Shown here: positions 8,706 to 18,046 of the stretch, piece after piece
How the letters are laid out: each line of letters opens with the position of its first letter
Position numbering within the stretch: the stretch's first letter is position 1
From: Cetobacterium sp050033475
GTDB lineage: Bacteria > Fusobacteriota > Fusobacteriia > Fusobacteriales > Fusobacteriaceae
Assembly (NCBI RefSeq): GCF_050033475.1
Contig: NZ_CP188319.1
Coordinates: 1,054,001-1,118,000 of the forward strand
Direction: 5' to 3'
Length of the DNA stretch: 64,000 bases
The notes under the pieces: model-generated
Databases searched by the model: none
Seen by the model: the letters and a program-made list of their open reading frames with translations, nothing else
Told to the model about the DNA's origin: nothing
Position numbers and translations under genes: made by a program

Positions 8706-9377
8706 ATGTTATTAGAAGATGAAGATTTAACTTTATTAGATGAAAAATATCAATTAATTCAAAAGAAAAAAGGATTTAGATTTGGAACTGATGCGGTAAT
8801 ATTGAGTAATTTTTTTAAAGGAAAAAAAGATGGAAAAATATTAGAAATAGGTATTGGTAATGGAATTATATCTATTCTTTTAATCATAAAGAATAAAATT
8901 GATTTTATAAAAGGAATTGATATTCAAGAGGAAGCCATTGAATTAGCTAGACGAAATATAAAATTAAATAACTTAGAGAATAAAATATCATTGTTGTGTG
9001 GAGATGTAAAGGAGTTAAAGGAAGGAAATACTTATGACTATATAATTACAAATCCACCATATATGGCAAATGATGGAAAAATTAAGAATGAAATTGATTC
9101 TAAAAAAATATCAAGACATGAAATTACATTGACTTTGGAAGAATTAATTCAAAGTTCTAAAAAATTATTAAAACCTAGAGGGGAATTATTTTTAGTTCAT
9201 CGAGCTCATAGATTTTTAGAAATAGGGGCAAAGTTAGAAGCCTTTGATTTTTCTATAAAAAGAGTTCAATTTGTTCATTATGATAAAAATAAAAATGCAA
9301 ATTTAGTTTTAATAGAGGCAAGTAAGGGAAGGAAAAATATTCTAGAAATAGAGCCACCTCTTATATTGAATGAATAA
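8706..9377 (+). CDS. TrmN6-like SAM-dependent methyltransferase
   Basis: A 223-residue class I methyltransferase with the SAM-binding ILEIGIGNGIISIL stretch and the NPPY catalytic tetrad at 116-119, typical of N6-adenine or N4-cytosine/N5-glutamine methylases. The start KKGFRFGTDAVILSNFF is the hallmark of the YfiC/TrmN6 family, which methylates A37 of tRNA-Val. The tRNA target is inferred from the family. The ATG follows the ricT stop without a gap, so the pair is translationally coupled. Confidence 0.85.
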   Translation: MLLEDEDLTLLDEKYQLIQKKKGFRFGTDAVILSNFFKGKKDGKILEIGIGNGIISILLIIKNKIDFIKGIDIQEEAIELARRNIKLNNLENKISLLCGDVKELKEGNTYDYIITNPPYMANDGKIKNEIDSKKISRHEITLTLEELIQSSKKLLKPRGELFLVHRAHRFLEIGAKLEAFDFSIKRVQFVHYDKNKNANLVLIEASKGRKNILEIEPPLILNE

Positions 9378-9380
9378 ATA

Positions 9381-9406
9381 GGGAGAGGGAAACCTCTCCC
9401 TTATTT
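9381..9406 (+). terminator. Hairpin terminator before uvrB
   Basis: An 8-bp GC-rich stem (9381-9388 with 9393-9400) closes on GAAA; A/T flanks extend it to about 15 bp with one bulge, followed by TTATTT. It probably ends or attenuates transcription between the methylase gene and uvrB. The T run is short, so readthrough is likely. Confidence 0.7.
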
Positions 9407-9422
9407 ATAAAGGGAGAAAAAA

Positions 9423-11399
9423 ATGTTTAAATTAAAAAGTAAATTTCAACCAACTGGAGATCAACCAGAAGCAATAAAAAAAATAGTAAAAACTTTAAAA
9501 GAAGGTATTAAAGATCAAATTTTATTAGGAGTAACAGGTTCTGGAAAGACCTTTACAATAGCTAATGTTATAAAAGAATCAAATCGTCCAGCTCTAATTT
9601 TAGCTCCAAATAAAACCTTAGCTGCTCAGCTTTATGGAGAATATAAAAGTTTTTTTCCTGAAAATGCTGTGGAATATTTTGTTTCTTATTATGATTATTA
9701 TCAACCAGAAGCATATATACCATCAACAGATACTTATATAGAAAAAGATTCTTCAATAAATGATGAAATTGATAAACTACGAAATAGTGCAACAGCAGCT
9801 TTGATAAATAGAAAAGATGTAATTATAGTAGCATCAGTTTCTGCTATTTATGGATTAGGTGATCCAGAAATTTATAAAAAAATGATGATTTCCATAGATA
9901 AAAAAACTGGATATTCAAGAAAAAAACTTTTAGAAAAATTAATAGCTTTAAGATATGAAAGAAATGATACTTCCTTTGAAAGAGGAAAATTTAGAGTAAA
10001 AGGAGATACGATAGATATATATCCTTCTTACATGGAAAGTGGTTATAGGCTAGAATATTGGGGAGATGAATTGGAAGAAATCTCAGAAATAAATACCTTA
10101 ACAGGCCAGAAGATTAGAAAAAATTTAGAGCGAATTGTTATAGCACCTTCAACACATTATATAACTGAGGAAAGTGAAGTTGAAAGAATAATTGAAGAAA
10201 TAAAGGGAGATTTAAAAAAAGAAGTTGAAGAATTTGAGAGAAATGGAAAATTATTAGAGGCTCAAAGACTTAAACAAAGAACAGAATATGATATAGAAAT
10301 GATTAGAGAAATAGGTCATTGTAAAGGAATAGAAAATTATTCAAGATATTTAAGTGGGAAAAAACCAGGAGAAGCACCAGGAACATTATTGGATTATTTT
10401 CCTAAGGATTTTGTAGTATATATAGATGAATCTCATATAGGAGTTTCGCAAATTAGAGGAATGTACAATGGAGATAGATCTAGAAAAACAACCTTAGTGG
10501 AAAATGGTTTTAGATTGAAATCTGCTTTAGATAATAGACCATTAACCTTTGAGGAATTTAGAGAAAAATGCAATCAAACAGTATATATATCAGCAACTCC
10601 AGGTGATTTTGAATTAGAAAAATCTGGAAAAAGCCTATCAGAACAAATAATTAGACCAACAGGAGTTGTTGATCCAAGAATTATTGTTAAAAAAACTTCA
10701 AATCAAATAGATGATCTTTTTGGAGAAATAAATGAAGTGGTAAAAAGAAAAGAAAGAATATTAATAACAACTTTGACAAAAAAAATGTCAGAGGAATTAA
10801 CAGAATATTATATAAATTTAGGATTAAAAGTTAAATATATGCATTCAGATATTGATACTTTAGAAAGAATAGAAATAATTAGAGGATTAAGAAAGGGAGA
10901 CTTTGATGTTTTAATCGGAATCAATTTATTAAGAGAGGGATTAGATATTCCAGAAGTTTCCTTGGTAGCAATTCTAGAAGCAGATAAGGAAGGTTTTTTA
11001 AGAAGTAGAAGATCTTTAATTCAAACTATTGGAAGAGCTGCAAGAAATATAAATGGAAAAGTTATTTTATATGGTGATAAGATGACAGATTCCATGAAAG
11101 CAGCAATAGAGGAAACAGATATTAGAAGAGAGAAACAAATATTTTATAACATTGTCAATGGAATTACACCTAAAAATAGTTTTAGAGAAGTTTCTGAAGA
11201 AGTTTTAAATTTAGATTATGAAATTCCAAATGACTTATTAGAGAATAAAAAAATATTTAAAAGTAAGTTAGATATAGAAAGAGAAATAGAAAGATTATTA
11301 GTTGAAATAAAAAAATTATCAGAAGAATTAAATTTTGAAAAAGCGATTGAAAAAAGAGAGGAAATGAAAAAGTTAAAAATGTTATTATTGGAATTTTAA
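9423..11399 (+). CDS. uvrB: Excinuclease ABC subunit B
   Basis: UvrB is the damage-verifying helicase of nucleotide excision repair, loading with UvrA and recruiting UvrC. The 658-residue protein has Walker A GVTGSGKTFT (about 38-47), the DNA-clamping beta-hairpin YYDYYQPEAYIP, the DESH box (YIDESHIGV), TLTKKMSEELTEYY, a QTIGRAARN motif VI and a C-terminal UVR coiled-coil (about 625-655) for UvrC contact. Length is normal. uvrA and uvrC are not in the window. The xseA gene follows after 10 bases. Confidence 0.98.
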   Translation: MFKLKSKFQPTGDQPEAIKKIVKTLKEGIKDQILLGVTGSGKTFTIANVIKESNRPALILAPNKTLAAQLYGEYKSFFPENAVEYFVSYYDYYQPEAYIPSTDTYIEKDSSINDEIDKLRNSATAALINRKDVIIVASVSAIYGLGDPEIYKKMMISIDKKTGYSRKKLLEKLIALRYERNDTSFERGKFRVKGDTIDIYPSYMESGYRLEYWGDELEEISEINTLTGQKIRKNLERIVIAPSTHYITEESEVERIIEEIKGDLKKEVEEFERNGKLLEAQRLKQRTEYDIEMIREIGHCKGIENYSRYLSGKKPGEAPGTLLDYFPKDFVVYIDESHIGVSQIRGMYNGDRSRKTTLVENGFRLKSALDNRPLTFEEFREKCNQTVYISATPGDFELEKSGKSLSEQIIRPTGVVDPRIIVKKTSNQIDDLFGEINEVVKRKERILITTLTKKMSEELTEYYINLGLKVKYMHSDIDTLERIEIIRGLRKGDFDVLIGINLLREGLDIPEVSLVAILEADKEGFLRSRRSLIQTIGRAARNINGKVILYGDKMTDSMKAAIEETDIRREKQIFYNIVNGITPKNSFREVSEEVLNLDYEIPNDLLENKKIFKSKLDIEREIERLLVEIKKLSEELNFEKAIEKREEMKKLKMLLLEF

Positions 11400-11409
11400 A
11401 GGAGAAAAA

Positions 11410-12630
11410 ATGGAGGAGAGAATATATACAGTCAGTGAATTTAATGGTATTGTTAAGGAATTTCTAGAAAGTAATAATATTTTTAATAATTTTTTTTTAA
11501 AGGGTGAGCTTTCAGGGGTAACTTATTATAAAAGCGGACATCTGTATTTTACTTTGAAGGATAAAAAATCTCAAATAAAATGTGCTGCCTTTAATTATAA
11601 ATATAAAAAAATAGCTGATGATTTAAAAGAAGGAGATTCAGTAAAAATTTTTTGTGATGTTGGTTTCTATGAAGCTAGAGGAGATTTTCAAATACTTGTG
11701 AGATATATAGAAAAAGAAAATACTCTTGGAGAAATGTATCAAAAGTTAGAAGATTTAAAGAAAGAATTAGAAAAAAAAGGTATGTTTTCATTAGGAAATA
11801 AAAAACAGTTACCTGCTTATCCTAAAACAATTGGAGTAGTTACAGCTTTCACAGGAGCAGCATTTCATGATATTGTAAAAACAACAAGAAAAAGATATGA
11901 AAATATAAATATCTATGTTTATTCAGCTAAAGTACAAGGTCTTGGAGCTAAGGAAGAAATTGTAAAAGGAATAGAAACTTTAAATAACATAGATGAAATT
12001 GATTTAATCATTGCAGGAAGAGGTGGAGGAAGTATTGAAGATTTGTGGACTTTTAATGAAAAAGAAGTTGCAGAAGCATTCTTTAATTCAAAAAAACCAA
12101 TTATATCTGCTGTAGGTCATGAAATAGATATACTTTTAAGTGATTTAGTGGCAGATAAAAGAGCATCTACACCTACTCAGGCAATAGAAATTGCCATACC
12201 TGTGAAAAAAGATATTAAAGAAAATATATTGAGAAGAGAAAAATATATAAATAGATTAATTGATGAAATGATTAAGAGTAAAAGAAAAGATTTGGAAAAA
12301 AGAAGAAATAATTATATAATAAAAAGCTATATTAAAGAAATTGAAAGAAAAAAAGAAGATTTATTTAGAAGAGAAAGTTTCTTAGAGAAAATTATTACAC
12401 AGGTTATTAATGATAAAAAAAATATATTAGAAAATAAAATTCATAAAATTATATCTTTAAATCCATTGGAAGTTTTAAAAAGAGGTTATAGTATAACAAC
12501 TTTTGAAACTAAAATTATAAAAAATATAGAAGAATTAAAAGTTGGAAATATGATTGAAACTAAACTTTCTAATGGAAATATAAGAAGTAAAGTAGAGGAG
12601 ATTATAATCAGTGAGAAAGAAGATAATTAG
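11410..12630 (+). CDS. xseA: Exodeoxyribonuclease VII large subunit
   Basis: XseA is the catalytic subunit of ExoVII, which digests single-stranded DNA from both ends to short oligonucleotides. The 406-residue protein has the N-terminal OB-fold (SGVTYYKSGHLYFTLKD, about 1-100) and the catalytic core with GRGGGSIEDLWTFNE and SAVGHEIDILLSDLVAD. A long coiled-coil (about 260-350) and the C-terminal LKRGYSITTF segment follow. The small subunit gene xseB, often next to it, is absent here; a TPR gene overlaps its end instead. Confidence 0.95.
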   Translation: MEERIYTVSEFNGIVKEFLESNNIFNNFFLKGELSGVTYYKSGHLYFTLKDKKSQIKCAAFNYKYKKIADDLKEGDSVKIFCDVGFYEARGDFQILVRYIEKENTLGEMYQKLEDLKKELEKKGMFSLGNKKQLPAYPKTIGVVTAFTGAAFHDIVKTTRKRYENINIYVYSAKVQGLGAKEEIVKGIETLNNIDEIDLIIAGRGGGSIEDLWTFNEKEVAEAFFNSKKPIISAVGHEIDILLSDLVADKRASTPTQAIEIAIPVKKDIKENILRREKYINRLIDEMIKSKRKDLEKRRNNYIIKSYIKEIERKKEDLFRRESFLEKIITQVINDKKNILENKIHKIISLNPLEVLKRGYSITTFETKIIKNIEELKVGNMIETKLSNGNIRSKVEEIIISEKEDN

Positions 12631-13261
12631 TTGTTTATTTATTTTTTCAGTAATTTTAGCCTTTGGAGATACAAATAATATAAATGGAGTTGTAGACTAT
12701 AGACCGACAATAATTATTAATCTTGAAAAAAATATTTCAAGAGAGAAAGATAGGGATAAAGTTGCAGTCTTAATGAAAGATTATGAAAAGCAATTTAAAA
12801 ATTATTTACAACAAAACTCAAATAATGAAGCTTTAATATTTAATTTAGGAGATCAATATTTTAAAGATGGTAAGTATGAAAGAGCTAGAGATATATTTGC
12901 ATCAAATCCAAATAGTTCAAGAAATCTTTTTGGAGCTGGAACTACTTCAAGATTTATAGGAGATTATAATTTAGCTATAGATTATTATACAAGTGCTTTA
13001 AACTTACAACCACTTATTGTGGAGTGTTATTTAGGAAGAGGATTGTCCTATAGAAATATAGGGGAATACAATAAGGCTATTGAAGATTTAACTAGATATA
13101 AGAATATGACAGGAAATGAAAGTGCATATTTAGCTTTAGGAGATATTTATATGGCCATGGGAAATTATAGTAAAGCTAAAGGGATTTTAGAAGAGGGAAG
13201 AAGTAAATATCCAAACTCTCAAGAGATAAAGGATATGCTAGTAACAATATTTTCTAAATAA
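12611..13261 (+). CDS. Exported tetratricopeptide-repeat protein
   Basis: A 216-residue protein with a predicted signal peptide (RKKIISCLFIFSVILAFG, cleaved near residue 20) and at least three TPR units (about 70-200, for example YERARDIFASNP, YNLAIDYYTSALNLQP, YNKAIEDLTRYKN). TPR domains bind other proteins; the partner is unknown. The GTG start lies 20 bases inside the end of xseA. It was chosen because it gives an intact signal sequence and no other in-frame start does. Likely location is the periplasm. No specific function can be assigned. Confidence 0.75.
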   Translation: MRKKIISCLFIFSVILAFGDTNNINGVVDYRPTIIINLEKNISREKDRDKVAVLMKDYEKQFKNYLQQNSNNEALIFNLGDQYFKDGKYERARDIFASNPNSSRNLFGAGTTSRFIGDYNLAIDYYTSALNLQPLIVECYLGRGLSYRNIGEYNKAIEDLTRYKNMTGNESAYLALGDIYMAMGNYSKAKGILEEGRSKYPNSQEIKDMLVTIFSK

Positions 13262-13277
13262 ATTTTAGGAGGTATCT

Positions 13278-14336
13278 ATGGAATGGTATAAACTTAAATG
13301 TTGTGGTCTTAAGGATAGTAAAATAAAAAAAGCTATGGATTTGGTAGAAACTTATGATGAGTTTATAAATTTTAGTGATGAAAAATTAAAGGCTGAAAAA
13401 TTTACAGAAGAAGAAATTAAGATTATAAAAACTTCCATTGATGATAAAAATTATTTAGAAGAAATTGAAAAATTAAAAAAGCAAGATATAAAATTAATAT
13501 CTTTAAAAGATAAAAAATATCCAGAACTTTTAAAAAATATAGCAAGTCCGCCATTATTTTTGTATTATAAAGGAAATATAGATATTTTAACAGATAAAAC
13601 CTTTGCTATAGTAGGAACTAGAAGATCAACCAAATATGGCCGTGCATTTATAGAAAATATTATATATGACTTTGTAGAAAATGGCATTACTATAGTAAGT
13701 GGTTTTGCACAGGGTATAGATATAACTGTTCATAGGGAAGTTTTAAAATATGGAGGAAATACAGCGGTAGTTTTACCATGTGGTTTAGATAAAATATATC
13801 CATGGGAACATAGAAAAGAATGGAAAATTATTTGTGAAAGAGGAGTGATATTAACAGAATTTCCTCTTGGAACAGAACCCTATAAATATAATTTTCCTCT
13901 TAGAAATAGAATAATAGGAGGATTAGCTAGGGGAGTTTTAGTGGTAGAAAGTGGAGAGAAGGGTGGAAGTCTGATTACTGCTAATTTGGCCTTTGAAGAA
14001 AATAGAGATATATTTGCATTACCAGGAGATATAACTTATCCAAACTCTGTAGGATGTAATAATTTAATTAAAGATAATAAGGCAAAATTAGTAAAAGATG
14101 CGTCAGATATATTAATAGAATATGATTGGAATGAGAAAGAAATTAGAAAATTAGATAGTAATTTAAATACAGAGGAAAATATAGTATATCAACAATTGAC
14201 CACGGCAATGACAGTGGATGAATTAAATTTATACACAAAAATAGGATGCGGAAAAATATTATCTATTTTAACTTCTTTAGAATTAAAAAATTTAGTGATG
14301 GCAGTATCTGGAGGTAGATATAAAAGAAAAGTTTAA
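13278..14336 (+). CDS. dprA: DNA processing protein DprA
   Basis: DprA protects incoming single-stranded DNA in natural transformation and loads RecA. The 352-residue protein has an N-terminal helical region (about 1-75) and the Rossmann-like core with GTRRSTKYG, SGFAQGIDITVHR, PCGLDKIYPWEHR, FPLRNRIIGGLARGVLVVES and GSLITA. A short C-terminal winged-helix-like tail (about 290-352) follows. All DprA signatures are intact. No com genes lie nearby, so competence is not shown by this window alone. A pseudopilin-like gene lies about 6.3 kb downstream. Confidence 0.93.
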   Translation: MEWYKLKCCGLKDSKIKKAMDLVETYDEFINFSDEKLKAEKFTEEEIKIIKTSIDDKNYLEEIEKLKKQDIKLISLKDKKYPELLKNIASPPLFLYYKGNIDILTDKTFAIVGTRRSTKYGRAFIENIIYDFVENGITIVSGFAQGIDITVHREVLKYGGNTAVVLPCGLDKIYPWEHRKEWKIICERGVILTEFPLGTEPYKYNFPLRNRIIGGLARGVLVVESGEKGGSLITANLAFEENRDIFALPGDITYPNSVGCNNLIKDNKAKLVKDASDILIEYDWNEKEIRKLDSNLNTEENIVYQQLTTAMTVDELNLYTKIGCGKILSILTSLELKNLVMAVSGGRYKRKV

Positions 14337-14345
14337 GGCCATTTG

Positions 14346-14374
14346 TTGATTTTTTATTTTTTTTCTAATATAAT
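14346..14374 (+). promoter_or_regulatory. Sigma-70-type promoter for topA
   Basis: TTGATT at 14346-14351, 17-base spacer, TATAAT at 14369-14374, just after the dprA stop. The predicted start is near 14381, giving a leader of about 35 bases. Confidence 0.7.
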
Positions 14375-14414
14375 TAAACCAAAATAGATTTTAGGATTGA
14401 TAGGGGTGAAAAAA

Positions 14415-16661
14415 TTGGCAAAAAAAAACTTGGTTATAGTAGAATCCCCTGCTAAGGCCAAAACGATAGAAAAAATATTAGGAAAAAATTATCATGTAAC
14501 AGCTTCTTTTGGACATGTGAGAGATTTGCCGAAAAGTAAACTGGGTGTAGATATAGAAAATAATTTTAAACCTTCTTATATGACAATAAGAGGAAAAGGT
14601 GATATAATAAAAAACTTAAAAGATTTAGCAAAAAAATCTGATAAGGTATATTTAGCTTCAGACCCTGATAGAGAGGGAGAAGCAATTGCATGGCACATAT
14701 CAAATGTTTTAAAATTAGAAGAGACAGATGCAAATAGAATTGAATTTAATGAAATAACAGATGTGGCAATTCGTGAGGCCATAAGAACACCAAGAGTTAT
14801 AGATGTAAATAAAGTAGATGCCCAACAGGCTAGAAGAGTTCTAGATAGATTAGTTGGATATGAAATAAGTCCTCTATTATGGAAAAGCATTTCTTCAAAT
14901 ACAAGTGCTGGAAGAGTTCAATCGGTAGCTTTAAAATTAATATGTGATTTAGAAGATATAATAAGAGCTTTTATTCCAGAACAATATTGGGATATAAAAG
15001 GAACCTTTCAAGGAAACTTTAATTTAAGTTTATATAAAATTGAAAAGGAAAAATTTGAAAGAGTTACAGATTATGCTATTGTAGAAGAAATCTTAAAGTG
15101 TGAAAATAAAGAATTTGAAATAATAAAATCAAAAATAACTAAAAAAACTAAAAATCCGCCATTACCTTTGAAGACAAGTACATTACAACAACTTGCTTCA
15201 TCATATTTAGGATTCCCAGCGTCTAAAACAATGAGAGTAGCACAAACTCTTTATGAGGGATTAAATATTGATGGGGGACATAAAGGACTTATTACATATA
15301 TGAGAACAGATTCCACAAGGATTTCTGATGAAGCTAAAACCATGGCTAAGTCTTATATCGAAAGAATTTATGGAAAAGAATATGTAGGAGAAGTAAAGGA
15401 AGTAAAAAATAAAGGGAAAATACAAGATGCCCATGAAGGAGTAAGACCCACAGATGTGAATTTAACTCCAAAAGATTTAAAAGAATATTTAGATGGGGAT
15501 CAATTTAAACTTTATAAATTAATATGGGAAAGATTTATAATTTCACAATTGGCTCCATTAAAATACGAGCAATTTGAATTAATTTGTGAAAAAGAGAAAT
15601 TCCAATTTAGAGGAACTCTAAATAAAATAATTTTTGATGGATATTATAAATTATTTAAAGATGAAGAAGAGTTGCCTTTAGGTGATTTTCCACATTTAAC
15701 AGAAGGAGATAATTTATTATTAGAAAAGTTAATAATCAAGGAAGACTATACAAAGGCTCCAGCAAGATTAACAGAATCTTCTTTAGTTAAGAAATTAGAA
15801 CAAGAGGGAATAGGTAGACCATCAACTTATGCAGCAATTATAGATACCTTGAAAAAAAGAGAATATGTAGAAATTCAAGGAAAAAGTTTTATCCCTACAG
15901 AATTAGGATATGAAATTAAAGAGATTTTAGAAGAGAATTTTTCAGATATAATGAATGTAAAATTTACTGCTGATATGGAAAATAATTTGGATTCTGTTGA
16001 AGAAGGGGAAAAAAATTGGGTAGATATAATTAGAGCTTTTTATAATAAATTAGCAATAGATATTGATAAATATAAAATGAAAGTAGAAGAAGAATCTACA
16101 AAATTAGTAATTTCTGATGTTCCATGTCCATGTGGAGATGGGTATATGATTTTAAAAAATGGTAGATTTGGAAGATATTTAGTTTGTCAAGATGAGGAAA
16201 AATGTAAAGAAAAAATATCCTTGAAAGGTATAACAATACCTTTAGAAGATATTAAAAATGGATCTATTAAAGTAAAAGATGAAGTTGAGCAACAATTAAA
16301 GATAAAAAAAGGTCAAATGACAGATTTAGTTGCGGAAAATAATAAAAAATTATTATTAAAATTTGGTAGATTCGGAAGTTACTTAGAAAGTGAAAATTTC
16401 ACTGAGGATAATATTAGAATATCTTTACCTTCTGAAATTAGAAAAATGTTAGCAACAGGAAGTATAATAGAGGAAGATGGAATAGTTCACTTAAAAAAAG
16501 AGATGGATAGAATAAAGGCAGAAGAAGAAGCTATTTTAAGCAAAGCTGGAGTTTGTGAAAAGTGTGGAAAACCTTTTGAATTAAAAAGAGGTAGATGGGG
16601 GAAATTCTTGGCTTGTACAGGATATCCTACATGTAAAAATATAAAAAAAATAGATAAATAG
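14415..16661 (+). CDS. topA: DNA topoisomerase I
   Basis: TopA relaxes negative supercoils by single-strand passage. The protein has the N-terminal TOPRIM domain (LVIVESPAKAKTIEKILG and the DPDREGEAIAWH acidic triad) and the active-site Tyr in TYMRTDSTRIS (residue 295 from this start). C-terminal zinc-ribbon repeats end in a complete CEKCGKPFELKRGRWGKFLACTGYPTC-type finger. An upstream TTG at 14397 is possible, but AGGGGTGA at 14402-14409 is an excellent ribosome-binding site for the TTG at 14415. This gives 748 residues, typical of the family. It heads the topA-trmFO-xerC-hslV order known from Firmicutes. Confidence 0.95.
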   Translation: MAKKNLVIVESPAKAKTIEKILGKNYHVTASFGHVRDLPKSKLGVDIENNFKPSYMTIRGKGDIIKNLKDLAKKSDKVYLASDPDREGEAIAWHISNVLKLEETDANRIEFNEITDVAIREAIRTPRVIDVNKVDAQQARRVLDRLVGYEISPLLWKSISSNTSAGRVQSVALKLICDLEDIIRAFIPEQYWDIKGTFQGNFNLSLYKIEKEKFERVTDYAIVEEILKCENKEFEIIKSKITKKTKNPPLPLKTSTLQQLASSYLGFPASKTMRVAQTLYEGLNIDGGHKGLITYMRTDSTRISDEAKTMAKSYIERIYGKEYVGEVKEVKNKGKIQDAHEGVRPTDVNLTPKDLKEYLDGDQFKLYKLIWERFIISQLAPLKYEQFELICEKEKFQFRGTLNKIIFDGYYKLFKDEEELPLGDFPHLTEGDNLLLEKLIIKEDYTKAPARLTESSLVKKLEQEGIGRPSTYAAIIDTLKKREYVEIQGKSFIPTELGYEIKEILEENFSDIMNVKFTADMENNLDSVEEGEKNWVDIIRAFYNKLAIDIDKYKMKVEEESTKLVISDVPCPCGDGYMILKNGRFGRYLVCQDEEKCKEKISLKGITIPLEDIKNGSIKVKDEVEQQLKIKKGQMTDLVAENNKKLLLKFGRFGSYLESENFTEDNIRISLPSEIRKMLATGSIIEEDGIVHLKKEMDRIKAEEEAILSKAGVCEKCGKPFELKRGRWGKFLACTGYPTCKNIKKIDK

Positions 16662-16664
16662 AGC

Positions 16665-16687
16665 CTCGCTCTTCGGAGCGAGATTTT
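16665..16687 (+). terminator. Intrinsic terminator after topA
   Basis: A 7-bp GC-rich stem (16665-16671 with 16676-16682) closes on a TTCG tetraloop and is followed by ATTTTT. It lies 3 bases after the topA stop, so trmFO transcription needs readthrough or its own weak promoter. Confidence 0.9.
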
Positions 16688-16716
16688 TCAGTTGTTATAT
16701 AAGAAAAGGAGAATTA

Positions 16717-18027
16717 ATGAAAAAAGAAGTAGTAGTAATAGGAGCAGGATTAGCAGGATCAGAGGCGGCATATCAATTAGCTCAAAGAGGAATAAAAGTA
16801 AAACTTTATGAAATGAGACCTCAAGTGCAAACAGAAGCTCATAAGAGTAATGACTTTGCAGAGTTAGTATGTAGTAATTCATTAGGTGGGGATCATTTAG
16901 GAAATGCTTCTGGATTAATGAAGGAAGAATTAAGAATGTTAAATTCACTTTTAGTGAAAATAGCTGATGAAACAAAAGTTCCTGCAGGTCAAGCTTTAGC
17001 AGTAGATAGAGAGGGATTCTCAAGAAGAGTAACTGAGATATTAGAAAATCATGAGAATATTGAAATAATAAGAGAGGAATTAAAGGAAATTCCAAGAGAT
17101 AGAATAGTTTTAGTAGCAAGTGGACCTTTAACATCGGAAGATTTATCAAAGGATATAATGAAATTAACAGATTCTGAGTATTTATATTTTTATGATGCGG
17201 CAGCACCAATAGTTACTTTAGAATCTTTAGATATGGAAAAAGTATATTTTCAATCTCGTTATAATAAAGGAGAAGGAGAATATATAAATTGTCCTATGAG
17301 TAAGGAAGAATACGATGTATTCTATGATGCTCTTATAACTGCAGAAAGAGCACCATTAAAAAAGTTTGAAGAAGAGAAATTATTTGAAGCTTGTATGCCT
17401 GTTGAGAGAATTGCTCAAAGAGGTTATAAAACTTTATTATTCGGACCATTAAAGCCAAAAGGATTAACAAATCCTAGAACAGAAAGAGAAGATTATGGAG
17501 TTGTTCAATTAAGACAGGATGATAAAGATGGAAAACTTTATAATTTAGTTGGATTCCAAACTAATTTAAAATGGGGAGAACAAAAAAGAGTATTTTCATT
17601 AATACCTGGATTAGAAAATGCTGAATTTATAAGATATGGTGTTATGCATAGAAATACATTTATAAACTCTACTAAATTATTAACTCCAGCGTTAAATTTA
17701 AAATCTAATGAGAATATTTATTTTGCAGGACAAATAACTGGAGGAGAGGGATATGTTTGTGCTATGGCAACAGGAGTTATGGCAGCGATAAATATATCTA
17801 GAAAGTTAGAAGGAAAGGGTCCTATAGTTTTAGATGATAGAAGTTCAATAGGTGCAATTATAAAATATATAACAGAGGAAAAGAAAAATTTCCAACCAAT
17901 GGGACCAAATTTTGGAGTTATTAAATCTTTAAATGAAAGAATTAAAGATAAGAAATTAAAATATAATAAAATTTCTGAAATAGCTTTAGAATATTTAAAG
18001 AATGAATTAACAAAAGAAGGTTTATAA
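16717..18027 (+). CDS. trmFO: Methylenetetrahydrofolate-tRNA (uracil-5-)-methyltransferase
   Basis: TrmFO makes ribothymidine-54 in the tRNA T-loop using methylenetetrahydrofolate and FADH2. The 436-residue protein starts with the dinucleotide-binding fold VIGAGLAGSEAAYQLA. It carries CSNSLGGDHLGNASGLMKEE, YFDAAAPIVT-like and GQITGGEGYVCAMATG motifs of the GidA-related TrmFO family. Length is as expected. The gene order topA-trmFO-xerC-hslV matches Bacillus (topA-gid-codV-clpQ). RBS AGGAG lies 6 bases before the ATG. Confidence 0.96.
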   Translation: MKKEVVVIGAGLAGSEAAYQLAQRGIKVKLYEMRPQVQTEAHKSNDFAELVCSNSLGGDHLGNASGLMKEELRMLNSLLVKIADETKVPAGQALAVDREGFSRRVTEILENHENIEIIREELKEIPRDRIVLVASGPLTSEDLSKDIMKLTDSEYLYFYDAAAPIVTLESLDMEKVYFQSRYNKGEGEYINCPMSKEEYDVFYDALITAERAPLKKFEEEKLFEACMPVERIAQRGYKTLLFGPLKPKGLTNPRTEREDYGVVQLRQDDKDGKLYNLVGFQTNLKWGEQKRVFSLIPGLENAEFIRYGVMHRNTFINSTKLLTPALNLKSNENIYFAGQITGGEGYVCAMATGVMAAINISRKLEGKGPIVLDDRSSIGAIIKYITEEKKNFQPMGPNFGVIKSLNERIKDKKLKYNKISEIALEYLKNELTKEGL

Positions 18028-18046
18028 TATATTAGGAGGTACTCTT

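Noticed and set aside
16688..17209. A 173-codon leucine-rich open frame antisense to trmFO
   Set aside because: It is the complement of a well-supported gene; its leucine/isoleucine-rich translation is typical of antisense reading in A/T-rich DNA.
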